From: Leeuwenhoekiella sp044542075
GTDB lineage: Bacteria > Bacteroidota > Bacteroidia > Flavobacteriales > Flavobacteriaceae
Direction: 5' to 3'
DNA: 64,000 nucleotides
Assembly: GCF_044542075.1 (NCBI RefSeq)
Contig: NZ_JBITTU010000010.1
Location: 62,001-126,000 of the forward strand
The notes beneath the pieces were generated by a model. The model had not been told where the DNA came from and made no database searches. It saw nothing but the letters and a program-made list of their open reading frames with translations. A program made the position numbers and the translations under genes. Below are positions 35,659 to 43,731 of this stretch, piece by piece; position 1 is the first letter of the stretch; each line of letters starts with the position of its first letter.

Positions 35659-35694
35659 AAGAGAGACTGTCTTTTTAGACAGTCTCTCTTTTTC
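35659..35694 (+). terminator. Terminator after the curlin-repeat gene
   Basis: Fourteen-bp perfect stem AAGAGAGACTGTCT/AGACAGTCTCTCTT with a 4-nt loop and T tail. Confidence 0.93.
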
Positions 35695-35848
35695 ATTTAA
35701 ATACCTAAAATAAAGAGATGCATATGCTTTAACTATGAATTAGATTTATAATTAACATTTCTTTGAAAATCAGAATTAAAATGAATCTAATTATAAACTC
35801 ATTTTGGCTTAAAACTTGATTACTAGGATTGAGATGTCTTAAACATCG

Positions 35849-35856
35849 TATCTTTA
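35849..35856 (+). promoter_or_regulatory. Candidate -7 box of the propeller-MFS unit
   Basis: TATCTTTA, one base from TAnnTTTG, 17 bp upstream of the ATG at 35874. Confidence 0.35.
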
Positions 35857-35873
35857 TTATTTCAATTTAGAAT

Positions 35874-36752
35874 ATGCACAAAATACAAATTACACTAGCC
35901 TCTTTTTTTATTGGTTTTACGCTACTCGCTCAGGATAATACCGAAATTTTTCTTTTTGATATAAAAACCACTCCCACCGCTTTTGAGGTTACTAGTGGTA
36001 AGAATATTTCTCAAAACACAGGTTATGATAGTCAGCCTTCATTTTACGATAACAATACGTTTTTATATAGTCGAACAAAAGATAGTTTAACGGCTATTGG
36101 CCAGTATACACTAGATAATAAATCAACTAAAATACTTACTCAGGAAGCCAATAGCGGCTTTTTTTCACCACAACGTATTCCGGAAACCAATTTAATCGTG
36201 GCGGTGCGTCAAGATTCAGAAGGCAGACAACGACTTGCTGTATATGATTTTAAAACCAATGCTTTTCAAAAGCTACTCGACAGCAGTCAGGTAGGTTATT
36301 TTTCATTTTATGACAAAGACACCTTTATAGCCTCCGTTCTAGTTCCTAATAAAATGGATTTATTCTTTAAAAATTCAAATAAAGACAGTCTTCAAAAAAT
36401 TATAGGAAATGCCGGGAGATCACTTCACAAAGTTCCTAACAACCAGTCTTTAAGTTATACCGTAGAAAATGATGATCAGAATATGGACTTGTACATACTT
36501 GATCTTTCAGGCGAAGAACCTACGAGTTATTTTGTTTGTGAGTTGCCTATAGGCAGACAGGATTATGCATGGCTAGATGAAAACCGCATCATTTTAGGCA
36601 GCGGTGACAGTCTTTTTATTTATGACCTTTTTGGTGAACCTGCCTGGAAATTTGCTGCCAGTTTAAACAGCTATAAGCTTACGGGTATAACACGCCTTGC
36701 AATAAGTCCAGATGGTAAGCACCTCGCTGTAGCCGCAGAACCTGTCAATTAA
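35874..36752 (+). CDS. Exported TolB/WD40-like beta-propeller protein
   Basis: 292 residues with a signal peptide ending TLLAQ. Repeated strands of the PD40/TolB type are seen (YDSQPSFYDNNTFLYSR, FFSPQRIPETNLIVAVRQDSEGRQRLAVYD, LAISPDGKHLAVAAEP), enough for a six- or seven-bladed propeller. No catalytic motif is evident. It is the first of a run of plus-strand genes and ends 14 bp before the MFS gene, so the two are probably cotranscribed. Similar proteins are annotated as TolB-like or peptidase-propeller domains. Role unknown. Confidence 0.7.
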   Translation: MHKIQITLASFFIGFTLLAQDNTEIFLFDIKTTPTAFEVTSGKNISQNTGYDSQPSFYDNNTFLYSRTKDSLTAIGQYTLDNKSTKILTQEANSGFFSPQRIPETNLIVAVRQDSEGRQRLAVYDFKTNAFQKLLDSSQVGYFSFYDKDTFIASVLVPNKMDLFFKNSNKDSLQKIIGNAGRSLHKVPNNQSLSYTVENDDQNMDLYILDLSGEEPTSYFVCELPIGRQDYAWLDENRIILGSGDSLFIYDLFGEPAWKFAASLNSYKLTGITRLAISPDGKHLAVAAEPVN

Positions 36753-36759
36753 TTTAAAT

Positions 36760-36767
36760 TATATTTG
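36760..36767 (+). promoter_or_regulatory. TAnnTTTG match overlapping the MFS start
   Basis: TATATTTG is an exact -7 match but overlaps the GTG start at 36767 by one base. If real, the mRNA would begin inside the coding frame, so it may be a chance match in AT-rich DNA. Confidence 0.2.
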
Positions 36768-37948
36768 TGCCACATAATTCCCAAATAATTCTATTTATTG
36801 TTCTCGCTCAATTTCTGGGAACCTCATTGTGGTTTGTGGGGAATATTGTTGTACCTCAATTGCCGTTTTCTCAATTGAATGAGACAAACAGCATTGGTGA
36901 TATTCTAGCCGCTGTACAATTTGGTTTTATAGCCGGCACTTTAGTTTTTGCAATACTCGCCTTTGCAGACCGCTACTCCCCTTCTAAAGTTTTTATGCTA
37001 TGTTCATTTCTGGGAGCGCTTTCAAATCTTGCATTGATCATTCCTGAGGTTTCTTTGAATATGATTTTAATATCCCGTTTTACAACGGGTTTTTTCTTAG
37101 CCGGTATTTATCCTGTAGGAATGAAAATTGCTTCAGATTATTTTGAAAAAGGCCTGAGTATGGCATTGGGATATCTAGTGGGAGCACTTGTCTTAGGAAC
37201 CGCATTACCCCATTTTTTAAATAGTTTAGGAGTTTCTATAAATTACAAAAGTATTACTATGCTTACTAGTGGACTAGCATTGTTAGGAGGTTTACTAATA
37301 GGCATTGGCGTTCCTGATGGCCCTTTTAGAAAAGTACAACAGCGCCTGGATTTAAATGCAATTCCGCAACTTTTTAAGGGAGCGGCTTTTCGGTCGGCTG
37401 CTTTTGGTTACTGGGGACATATGTGGGAATTATACGCCTTTTGGGGCTTTATACCACTTTTTATAACCTATTACGCGAACACCCAAAATGTGCTGATAAA
37501 TGTTCCGCTAATTGCTTTTTCAACTTTGGCTATTGGTGCTATAGCGTGTGCATTAGGAGGACATATAAGTGCAAAAAGAGGGAGTGAGCGCGTCGCCCGG
37601 TTTTCCCTCATCGCATCAGGATTATGCTGTTTGCTCTCGCCCTTTAGTATATATCTTCCGTTTTGGCTTTTTATATCGTTTCTATTATTTTGGGGAGCGA
37701 TGGTGGTTGCAGACAGTCCGCAGTTTTCGACACTAGTAGCTAGCAATGCAATTGCGGCGTATCGCGGTACAGCTCTCACGCTAGTAAATTGTGTAGGTTT
37801 TGCGATAACCATTATCAGTATTCAATTGGTAGGTTATTTTGCAGTTCAATTAGATATGCAGTATCTCTTTTTGGTTTTAGCTGTAGGTCCTATATTTGGC
37901 ATTTTTAGTTTATTGAGAAAAAGGAGTCACAAGAATAAATCCAAATAA
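36767..37948 (+). CDS. Major facilitator superfamily transporter
   Basis: 393-residue inner-membrane protein with twelve hydrophobic helices. The first-half loop FADRYSPSKVFM corresponds to the MFS motif A region, and the mirrored helix pattern in the second half is clear. The start is GTG at 36767; no ATG lies before the first helix, and GTG gives a normal N-terminus. Substrate is not predictable; the neighbours (CBM9-like lipoprotein, Yellow-like protein, aldo/keto reductase) suggest a small organic compound. Confidence 0.88.
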   Translation: MPHNSQIILFIVLAQFLGTSLWFVGNIVVPQLPFSQLNETNSIGDILAAVQFGFIAGTLVFAILAFADRYSPSKVFMLCSFLGALSNLALIIPEVSLNMILISRFTTGFFLAGIYPVGMKIASDYFEKGLSMALGYLVGALVLGTALPHFLNSLGVSINYKSITMLTSGLALLGGLLIGIGVPDGPFRKVQQRLDLNAIPQLFKGAAFRSAAFGYWGHMWELYAFWGFIPLFITYYANTQNVLINVPLIAFSTLAIGAIACALGGHISAKRGSERVARFSLIASGLCCLLSPFSIYLPFWLFISFLLFWGAMVVADSPQFSTLVASNAIAAYRGTALTLVNCVGFAITIISIQLVGYFAVQLDMQYLFLVLAVGPIFGIFSLLRKRSHKNKSK

Positions 37949-37999
37949 AAGTCGCTGTTTCTGTAGAAGATTCTGAGATTGTAGATATTACGTTAGTTT

Positions 38000-38755
38000 A
38001 TGAAGTATTTTTTAGTTTTCATTATACTCACAGTGACATTCAGTTCTTGCGAAAAAGATAAAACCCCTCCTCCACTTTTTGAAAAGTCTCAAGAAAATTT
38101 ACAGTCGGTATCCCGATCAGAAATCTCACCCTACATTGACGGAAAACCAACTGATCCTGCCTGGAAAAAGATTGCCTGGACTCCACTTGATAATATCTGG
38201 CAGGGTGATAACATAACATATGCTGCGCAATACAAAATTACGTGGACGCCAGATGCTCTTTTTATTTTGCTCGCTATTGAAAATGAACAACTCAAACGTA
38301 CATTTAATAATCCGCTGACTACGTTTAAAGATCAGAACCGTGTCATAGTCTATCTTGACGAAAATAATAGCGGCGGCGATCACGCTGCTAATCATAGTGC
38401 ATTTGCGTATCAGATACTTTCTGATGGTTTTATAGTTGATTATAATGCAGAAAATAAACCCACTATTTACAACAATCACATAGACAGTGAACTTTCAAAA
38501 ACTGACTCTAAACTGTATTGGGAAATTAAGGTTACTGTTTTTAAAGAGAGTTATTGTGACAATCAGCCTAATGAGGCCGTTAAACTTTCCGTAGATAAAA
38601 AATTAGGTTTTGCCCTCGCTTATGTTAGTGTTGATTCCCTGGAAAAGACAAAAACAACAAATACGATCATAGGTTCTGTACCTATTCCTGAAGATTATGA
38701 AAATAGAATAGCCACCGATTCAGGACTTTTTGGTACAATTTTATTAAGCAATTAA
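38000..38755 (+). CDS. Lipoprotein with CBM9/DOMON-like domain
   Basis: 251 residues; lipobox VTFSSC (Cys about 17), then a beta-sandwich of the carbohydrate-binding family 9 type beginning ISPYIDGKPTDPAWKKIAWTPLDNI and continuing AAQYKITWTPDALFILLAIEN and NRVIVYLDENNSGGDH. This start (DGxxxDxxW) is typical of CBM9-like sugar-binding or redox-associated modules. It is anchored to a membrane, probably exposed at the surface or periplasm. It lies 51 bp after the MFS gene. The ligand is unknown; a haem role, known for some DOMON relatives, is not supported by an obvious His/Met pair. Confidence 0.75.
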   Translation: MKYFLVFIILTVTFSSCEKDKTPPPLFEKSQENLQSVSRSEISPYIDGKPTDPAWKKIAWTPLDNIWQGDNITYAAQYKITWTPDALFILLAIENEQLKRTFNNPLTTFKDQNRVIVYLDENNSGGDHAANHSAFAYQILSDGFIVDYNAENKPTIYNNHIDSELSKTDSKLYWEIKVTVFKESYCDNQPNEAVKLSVDKKLGFALAYVSVDSLEKTKTTNTIIGSVPIPEDYENRIATDSGLFGTILLSN

Positions 38756-38857
38756 TTTTCTTTCAACCTATATTAAAGCAACCCATCAAATTTGTATGTA
38801 CCACTTAAAATAAGAAAGTCTTAACGTAAGTCAACCTCCTGTAGCGCTTAGCAACTG

Positions 38858-38865
38858 TATCTTTG
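38858..38865 (+). promoter_or_regulatory. -7 promoter box of the Yellow-like gene
   Basis: TATCTTTG, an exact match to TAnnTTTG, 24 bp upstream of the ATG at 38889. It implies a separate transcript for the Yellow-like and aldo/keto reductase genes. Confidence 0.6.
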
Positions 38866-38888
38866 CAGTCAATTTTTAATTTAAAATC

Positions 38889-39926
38889 ATGCATTCAAAT
38901 ACATTCAAAATAAGCTTGTTATTTAGCCTGCTTTTCCTGATATATTCACCTGTTTTGAGTCAGAAAAAAGTCGCTTCATTTAAAGGTGCACAAGTAACCG
39001 GAATTACCATTTCTGAAACCGGAAGATTATTTGCTAATTTTCCCAGATGGAGAAAAGACATCCCTTACTCTGTAGTTGAAGTGATGGAAGATGGCAGCGT
39101 AAAACCCTATCCTAATAGCGACTGGAATACCTGGTCTTTAAATCAAAAACCGCAGGATAATCAATTTATAAGTGTGCAGGCCATGTGGGCCGATGCAGAT
39201 AAACTGTATGTTATAGAAACAGCAAACCCACAATTTAAGGGGATCATAGCCACTCCTAAAGTTCAGGTTTTTGATTTAAAAACAAATTCTCATTTAAAAA
39301 CCTACACGCTTACTGAAGGCAGTTTTACAAATAACACCTACATAAATGATATGCGCATAGATCATAAACGCGATCTAATTTTTCTTACAGATTCCGGCGC
39401 AGGGGGCATCATAACTATAGATTTAAAAACCGGTATTTCTAAAGGATATTTAACCCACTCTAAAACGACAAAAGCCGAAGTAGAAACTTTGACGTTTGAT
39501 AACGGAATCTGGAAGGGTACGGTAAACTCTGATGGTATAGCGCTGAATGAAGAACAAGACATTTTATATTTTCACGCACTTTCAGGATACACTTTATACG
39601 AAATAAATATTGACGATCTTCTCAACAATGACACCTCAAACATTAAGAGTTATACAACAGGAGCTCCAGATGGTATGCTTCTAGATGCGCACAACAGACT
39701 TTTTCTCGCAAATCTGGAGGAAAATAAAATTGAATATTTATCACCAGACCGCAATAAAACAAAAACCTTAGCACAAGGAAAAAAAGTAAATTGGGCAGAT
39801 ACCTTCAGTATTTATGACGGCTATTTTTACTATACAAATTCTAGAATTAACGAAGCTACAGGTGATATTAGTGATATGGAATTTGAGATTTATAAAATCA
39901 AATTACCTAAGTTTAAAAACGACTAA
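38889..39926 (+). CDS. Major royal jelly / Yellow-family protein
   Basis: 345 residues with a signal peptide (cut near SPVLS). The family pattern is clear: GITISETGRLFANFPRWR near the start, KVQVFDLKTN, YINDMRIDHKRDLIFLTDSGAGGIITIDLKTG, and LNEEQDILYFHALSGYTLYEINIDDL. This is the six-bladed propeller of insect Yellow/MRJP proteins, also present in scattered bacteria, where it is often annotated as an L-dopachrome tautomerase-related protein. Enzyme activity in bacteria is not established. It is followed 33 bp later by an aldo/keto reductase gene, probably in the same transcript. Confidence 0.85.
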   Translation: MHSNTFKISLLFSLLFLIYSPVLSQKKVASFKGAQVTGITISETGRLFANFPRWRKDIPYSVVEVMEDGSVKPYPNSDWNTWSLNQKPQDNQFISVQAMWADADKLYVIETANPQFKGIIATPKVQVFDLKTNSHLKTYTLTEGSFTNNTYINDMRIDHKRDLIFLTDSGAGGIITIDLKTGISKGYLTHSKTTKAEVETLTFDNGIWKGTVNSDGIALNEEQDILYFHALSGYTLYEINIDDLLNNDTSNIKSYTTGAPDGMLLDAHNRLFLANLEENKIEYLSPDRNKTKTLAQGKKVNWADTFSIYDGYFYYTNSRINEATGDISDMEFEIYKIKLPKFKND

Positions 39927-39959
39927 TTTTTTCGCTTTTGCAAAAACCGATACAATACT

Positions 39960-40865
39960 ATGGAAAATAAAATAGCACTCAACAATAACCTAAGCCTATC
40001 AAGAATCATACACGGTTATTGGCGCTTAAGAGATTGGAATCTTAGTGACCAGGAACTTTTAACACTCATTGAGCAGGTTTTAGAATTGGGTATAACCTCA
40101 TTTGATCACGCAGATATTTATGGAAATTATACCTGCGAAGAATTCTTTGGGCGAGCACTCGCATTAAAACCTGAGTTGAGATCTAAAATGCAGCTTATTA
40201 GCAAGTGCGGTATTCGTTTGAATACAGATTTTAATCCGCAATTAGATGTAAAAATTTACGATTATAGTGCGGCTTATATCATTCAGCAAGCTGAAGCATC
40301 CCTAAAAAATTTAGGTACAGACCGTCTCGACTTATTATTATTACACAGACCGGCTCCGTTTTTTAATCCGGAAGAAGTTGCCAAAGCATTTGATGAATTA
40401 AAGCAAAGCGGGAAGGTGCTTAATTTTGGGGTTTCGAACTTCTCTCCTATGCAATTTGATAGTTTACAGGCGTATTTAGATATGCCACTGGCGACCAATC
40501 AGGTTGAAATTTCGGTAGGATGTCTAGAGCATTTTGATAATGAAAATATCGAGTTTTTTCAAAAGCATAAAATCAAGCCCATGGCGTGGTCTCCACTAGC
40601 CGGTGGTGGTTTATTCAAACCTGAAACCGAACAGGAACATCGCTTACATTCCGTTTTAAAAGCAATTGCATCAGAATTAAATATTGAGACGATAGATCAG
40701 GTGATGTACGCCTGGTTATTGAAGCATCCTGTGGGCATAATGCCTATTGTTGGCTCTCAACACATCAACCGTATTAAAAGTGCCGTAGATGCCCTTAAAA
40801 TAGAATTAAGCCTCGAGCAGTGGTATAAAATTTATATCGCTTCTAAAGGAGAAGACTTACCTTAA
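39960..40865 (+). CDS. Aldo/keto reductase (YdhF-like)
   Basis: 301-residue NADPH-dependent reductase with a TIM-barrel. The catalytic tetrad is readable: Asp49 and Tyr54 (SFDHADIYG), Lys82 (LISKCGI) and His129 (LLLHRPAP). The C-terminal VGSQHINRIKSAVDALKIELS closes the NADP-binding site as in YdhF-type reductases. Natural substrate unknown; likely a carbonyl compound handled with the neighbouring Yellow-like protein. It ends at a strong bidirectional terminator that also closes the PUL. Confidence 0.93.
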   Translation: MENKIALNNNLSLSRIIHGYWRLRDWNLSDQELLTLIEQVLELGITSFDHADIYGNYTCEEFFGRALALKPELRSKMQLISKCGIRLNTDFNPQLDVKIYDYSAAYIIQQAEASLKNLGTDRLDLLLLHRPAPFFNPEEVAKAFDELKQSGKVLNFGVSNFSPMQFDSLQAYLDMPLATNQVEISVGCLEHFDNENIEFFQKHKIKPMAWSPLAGGGLFKPETEQEHRLHSVLKAIASELNIETIDQVMYAWLLKHPVGIMPIVGSQHINRIKSAVDALKIELSLEQWYKIYIASKGEDLP

Positions 40866-40869
40866 ATTT

Positions 40870-40917
40870 TAAATGTCGGTTGTTATTGAAGTTAAATAAC
40901 AACCGACATTTTTTTAT
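40870..40917. terminator. Bidirectional terminator between the aldo/keto reductase and the PUL
   Basis: Seventeen-bp stem AAATGTCGGTTGTTATT/AATAACAACCGACATTT with a 7-nt loop, T-rich on both strands. It is placed between two convergent genes. Confidence 0.94.
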
Positions 40918-40925
40918 CCTAAAAA

Positions 40926-43664
40926 CTACTTTTCTAAAACGGTATATTCATAACGGGAATATCCTATTTTTCCTGAAGGTGACAGCGCTTCTATGAGTAT
41001 GGTTTTTGTTCCCGGAAGATCATTAGTATAAAATGAAAAATGCGTGGTACCTGCGTCATCTACTATAACATCGGGATTCCAATAAAGCGTAGTTTCCAGT
41101 TGAATTGTAGTGGTAGAATTCTCCCTATCTTGATATTTCGGAACATAGAATTCTTTTGAAGTAGGATAGACCGGTATGGTTGTTTTTAATATTCCTTTAG
41201 ATTTATACGCTGTAAAAATTCCGTTACCGCTATAAGTATAAATCGCTAAAATACTTCCCCAGGCAGGCACTGTATTAAAGTCAGAAAATGGATTTGCTTC
41301 TCTAAACAAATCCTGATAATTTGATGAAGTTTCTTTTATTATTTCAACACTCTTAATATCTGCGGTGGACAAATTTTGAAGCAATTGATATTCATAATTG
41401 CGCACAGTAATCCCATCCACAAGAATTAAAGTTTCGTCTCCCGCCTGTATTCGCGGCTTCAAATAGGTGCCGGTACTGTCTGTAACTGGTAAAAATGTAA
41501 TCTCATTGCCAAAAGCGGCCCGAAGTACACTAAACAACCCAAACGACCAGCTTTCTTGCTTATCACGTATTTTATCTCCCTCAAAAATAACATCTGGTTT
41601 ACCGTACAAATCCTGAACCTTTTTACGTTGTGGAGTCATCTCATAAGTATCTAAAACAACCTCATCTAACTGGTTTACGCTAGAATCAAAATCAAAAAAT
41701 GAATCTGTTGGATTTTTAGCTGTTTTCTCTGAAAATTCCGAATTCGAGGCTAAAGTAGTATTCAACTTATCCTGTATTTTAAAATCGACCTTAGGCTTTT
41801 CAAATTTGTTTAGATTTAGGGTATAATCTCGTTGTCTACCGGCATCATTTTTAGTCTGAAGCACGGCGCGTAAACGATTCCCTGTAAATGGTGGAAGCGG
41901 AAAATAAAATCTTCCCAAACTATCTGTTTGTTGTTCATAAAAGCTTTGCTGCTCCCCAAAAACCATAAGACTTACCTCGACATTTTCTTTCATTTTATTT
42001 TCGGCAAGCAATGCGGCAACATCCCCTTTTACATACAAACCCAGTTCCGGCTCAAAATTAAAATCATCATTTAATTCTGAAATAAATTTATAGTTTCGGT
42101 AGCCTTGTGTTAGCATAAGAGCATCCAGATCTCGTTGTCTGTGTGTATTTGTTTTGTCAAAATAAGAAGTCGCATTCTCTATAGTTCCTTTCAACTCAGA
42201 ACTCAGCAGCATATAGGTTTGAATAGATTTACCCATTTGTACTGCTGAAAAAACAGAGTCTACAACAACTGCAGAAACCGTAGGAAGTACCGTTTCTTTA
42301 GGAAAATTAGCAATATTTAATTGTGCGCTTACTTCTTCTCCAGAGCGATAACTCAACTTATCTGTGCTGATGTTAAGGTCTAAAAATTGCGTTTCTAAAT
42401 CATTGTAATAAAGACGTTCTGCAAGTGGTTTATCATTTTTATCAAATAATGTAAAAACCACAATACCAGCCAGCAGACTGCTTTTATCAACCGGTAGGGT
42501 AAGTTTTCCCGCATTCAGTTTTTGATAAATTTTACCGTTAGAAATCCCGCGGCTTGATACCTGTATTGAAATAGAATCATTTATAAATTCGGTAGAAGTA
42601 ATTGAGAGCAGTAATTTATCGCGAAGGAGCTTTACATTTAATAAAGTTCCCTGGTCAGAAACTTCGGGTAAATCAAAGAATGTCGTGGCTTTAGATTCAT
42701 ATAAAGCATCAGTCTTTGTAAGTCTGGCCTGATATTTTGTAGCTTTCTTCGGAACCAAAAAAAGTTGCCCCATTCCCAGACTATTACTTCTAAATTTACC
42801 TATAACAACTCCACTCTCATCAACAACTTCACCTTCGACCAAAACACCTTTACCGGTATGATCTAGTGCCTTAAAACCAACCAAATTGGTAATACCTGCA
42901 ACAAAATTTCCGCCTTCAGGAAAAAATTGTAAATCAATATTTGGCTTTGCTAAATTATAAAATTCAGTATGCCGCGCGCCATTAGCCGTTTCTACAGCTA
43001 ACTCGCTCCATCGAGCATCCTGAGGAATATCCTTTTTAAATATAAAATCTCCAGCATCATTTTTTGCTACAGGGTATGTTTTAGTATTCCCGGCTACCTC
43101 AAAATGTACGTCAATAGTAGCTCCTGCCGTAGAATCTATAAACTCAGGTTTAATTAAAACTTCAAGCTGATTTCCGGCAACGGCTGTACCTGTATTTAGA
43201 ATCTTAAAAACCTCTGTAGTTTGTGAGGCTTTATTTTCTAAAATTTGAATATGAGTTTTAAAAGTAAATGCATCTCCAAAATTACGATTCCACTCTGTAT
43301 ACCCTCTTAATTGATAAGTACCTGCTAAATAGTAATACGCTAATTCAAAAGAATTTGAACCCACTCCCTGCTCTAACGGAATCTGCTTACTATCTATTAT
43401 TTTATTATTGGCATCTATAAGTTCTACGTGCAACGTCTTACTTAATGGAGATGGCTGATGATCTTTTGCCTGAGTTACAATCGCCTTAAACCATAAGGTT
43501 TCTCCTTTTTGATAGACGCTTTTATCGAGTTGCAAATACACCTTTTCTGCAAATGCTTCCTGCGCGATTTGTTCCTGCGCACGACTAAAAATTGTAAAGA
43601 ATAGAAAAGCACAAAGCACCAGTCTTAAAAAGGATTTTACAGAAAGTGATCGGTTTAAATTCAT
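40926..43664 (-). CDS. Exported MG2-domain / TonB-plug-like protein
   Basis: 912 residues; signal peptide (about 1-29), then YLQLDKSVYQKGETLWFKAIV, the opening of the macroglobulin-like (MG2) domains found in alpha-2-macroglobulin and in many Bacteroidota surface proteins. More beta-sandwich domains follow (KLSYRSGEEVSAQLNI). At 742-777 a short plug-like segment (GDETLILVDGITVRNYEY...SVEIIK) resembles the TonB-dependent receptor plug, but no barrel follows. No thioester CxEQ motif is seen, so a proteinase-trapping role is unlikely. It is the last gene of the minus-strand run; whether it belongs to PUL function or to envelope maintenance is open. Confidence 0.8.
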   Translation of the reverse strand: MNLNRSLSVKSFLRLVLCAFLFFTIFSRAQEQIAQEAFAEKVYLQLDKSVYQKGETLWFKAIVTQAKDHQPSPLSKTLHVELIDANNKIIDSKQIPLEQGVGSNSFELAYYYLAGTYQLRGYTEWNRNFGDAFTFKTHIQILENKASQTTEVFKILNTGTAVAGNQLEVLIKPEFIDSTAGATIDVHFEVAGNTKTYPVAKNDAGDFIFKKDIPQDARWSELAVETANGARHTEFYNLAKPNIDLQFFPEGGNFVAGITNLVGFKALDHTGKGVLVEGEVVDESGVVIGKFRSNSLGMGQLFLVPKKATKYQARLTKTDALYESKATTFFDLPEVSDQGTLLNVKLLRDKLLLSITSTEFINDSISIQVSSRGISNGKIYQKLNAGKLTLPVDKSSLLAGIVVFTLFDKNDKPLAERLYYNDLETQFLDLNISTDKLSYRSGEEVSAQLNIANFPKETVLPTVSAVVVDSVFSAVQMGKSIQTYMLLSSELKGTIENATSYFDKTNTHRQRDLDALMLTQGYRNYKFISELNDDFNFEPELGLYVKGDVAALLAENKMKENVEVSLMVFGEQQSFYEQQTDSLGRFYFPLPPFTGNRLRAVLQTKNDAGRQRDYTLNLNKFEKPKVDFKIQDKLNTTLASNSEFSEKTAKNPTDSFFDFDSSVNQLDEVVLDTYEMTPQRKKVQDLYGKPDVIFEGDKIRDKQESWSFGLFSVLRAAFGNEITFLPVTDSTGTYLKPRIQAGDETLILVDGITVRNYEYQLLQNLSTADIKSVEIIKETSSNYQDLFREANPFSDFNTVPAWGSILAIYTYSGNGIFTAYKSKGILKTTIPVYPTSKEFYVPKYQDRENSTTTIQLETTLYWNPDVIVDDAGTTHFSFYTNDLPGTKTILIEALSPSGKIGYSRYEYTVLEK

Positions 43665-43731
43665 ATTAATATAGGATTACAGATTTAACAATTTGTATAA
43701 TTATTCTGTAGGGGCTATAATAACTAACACA

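Noticed and set aside
40926..43664. MG2-domain protein as a true TonB-dependent receptor
   Set aside because: A plug-like segment is present, but there is no following beta-barrel of the needed length and no TonB box was seen.
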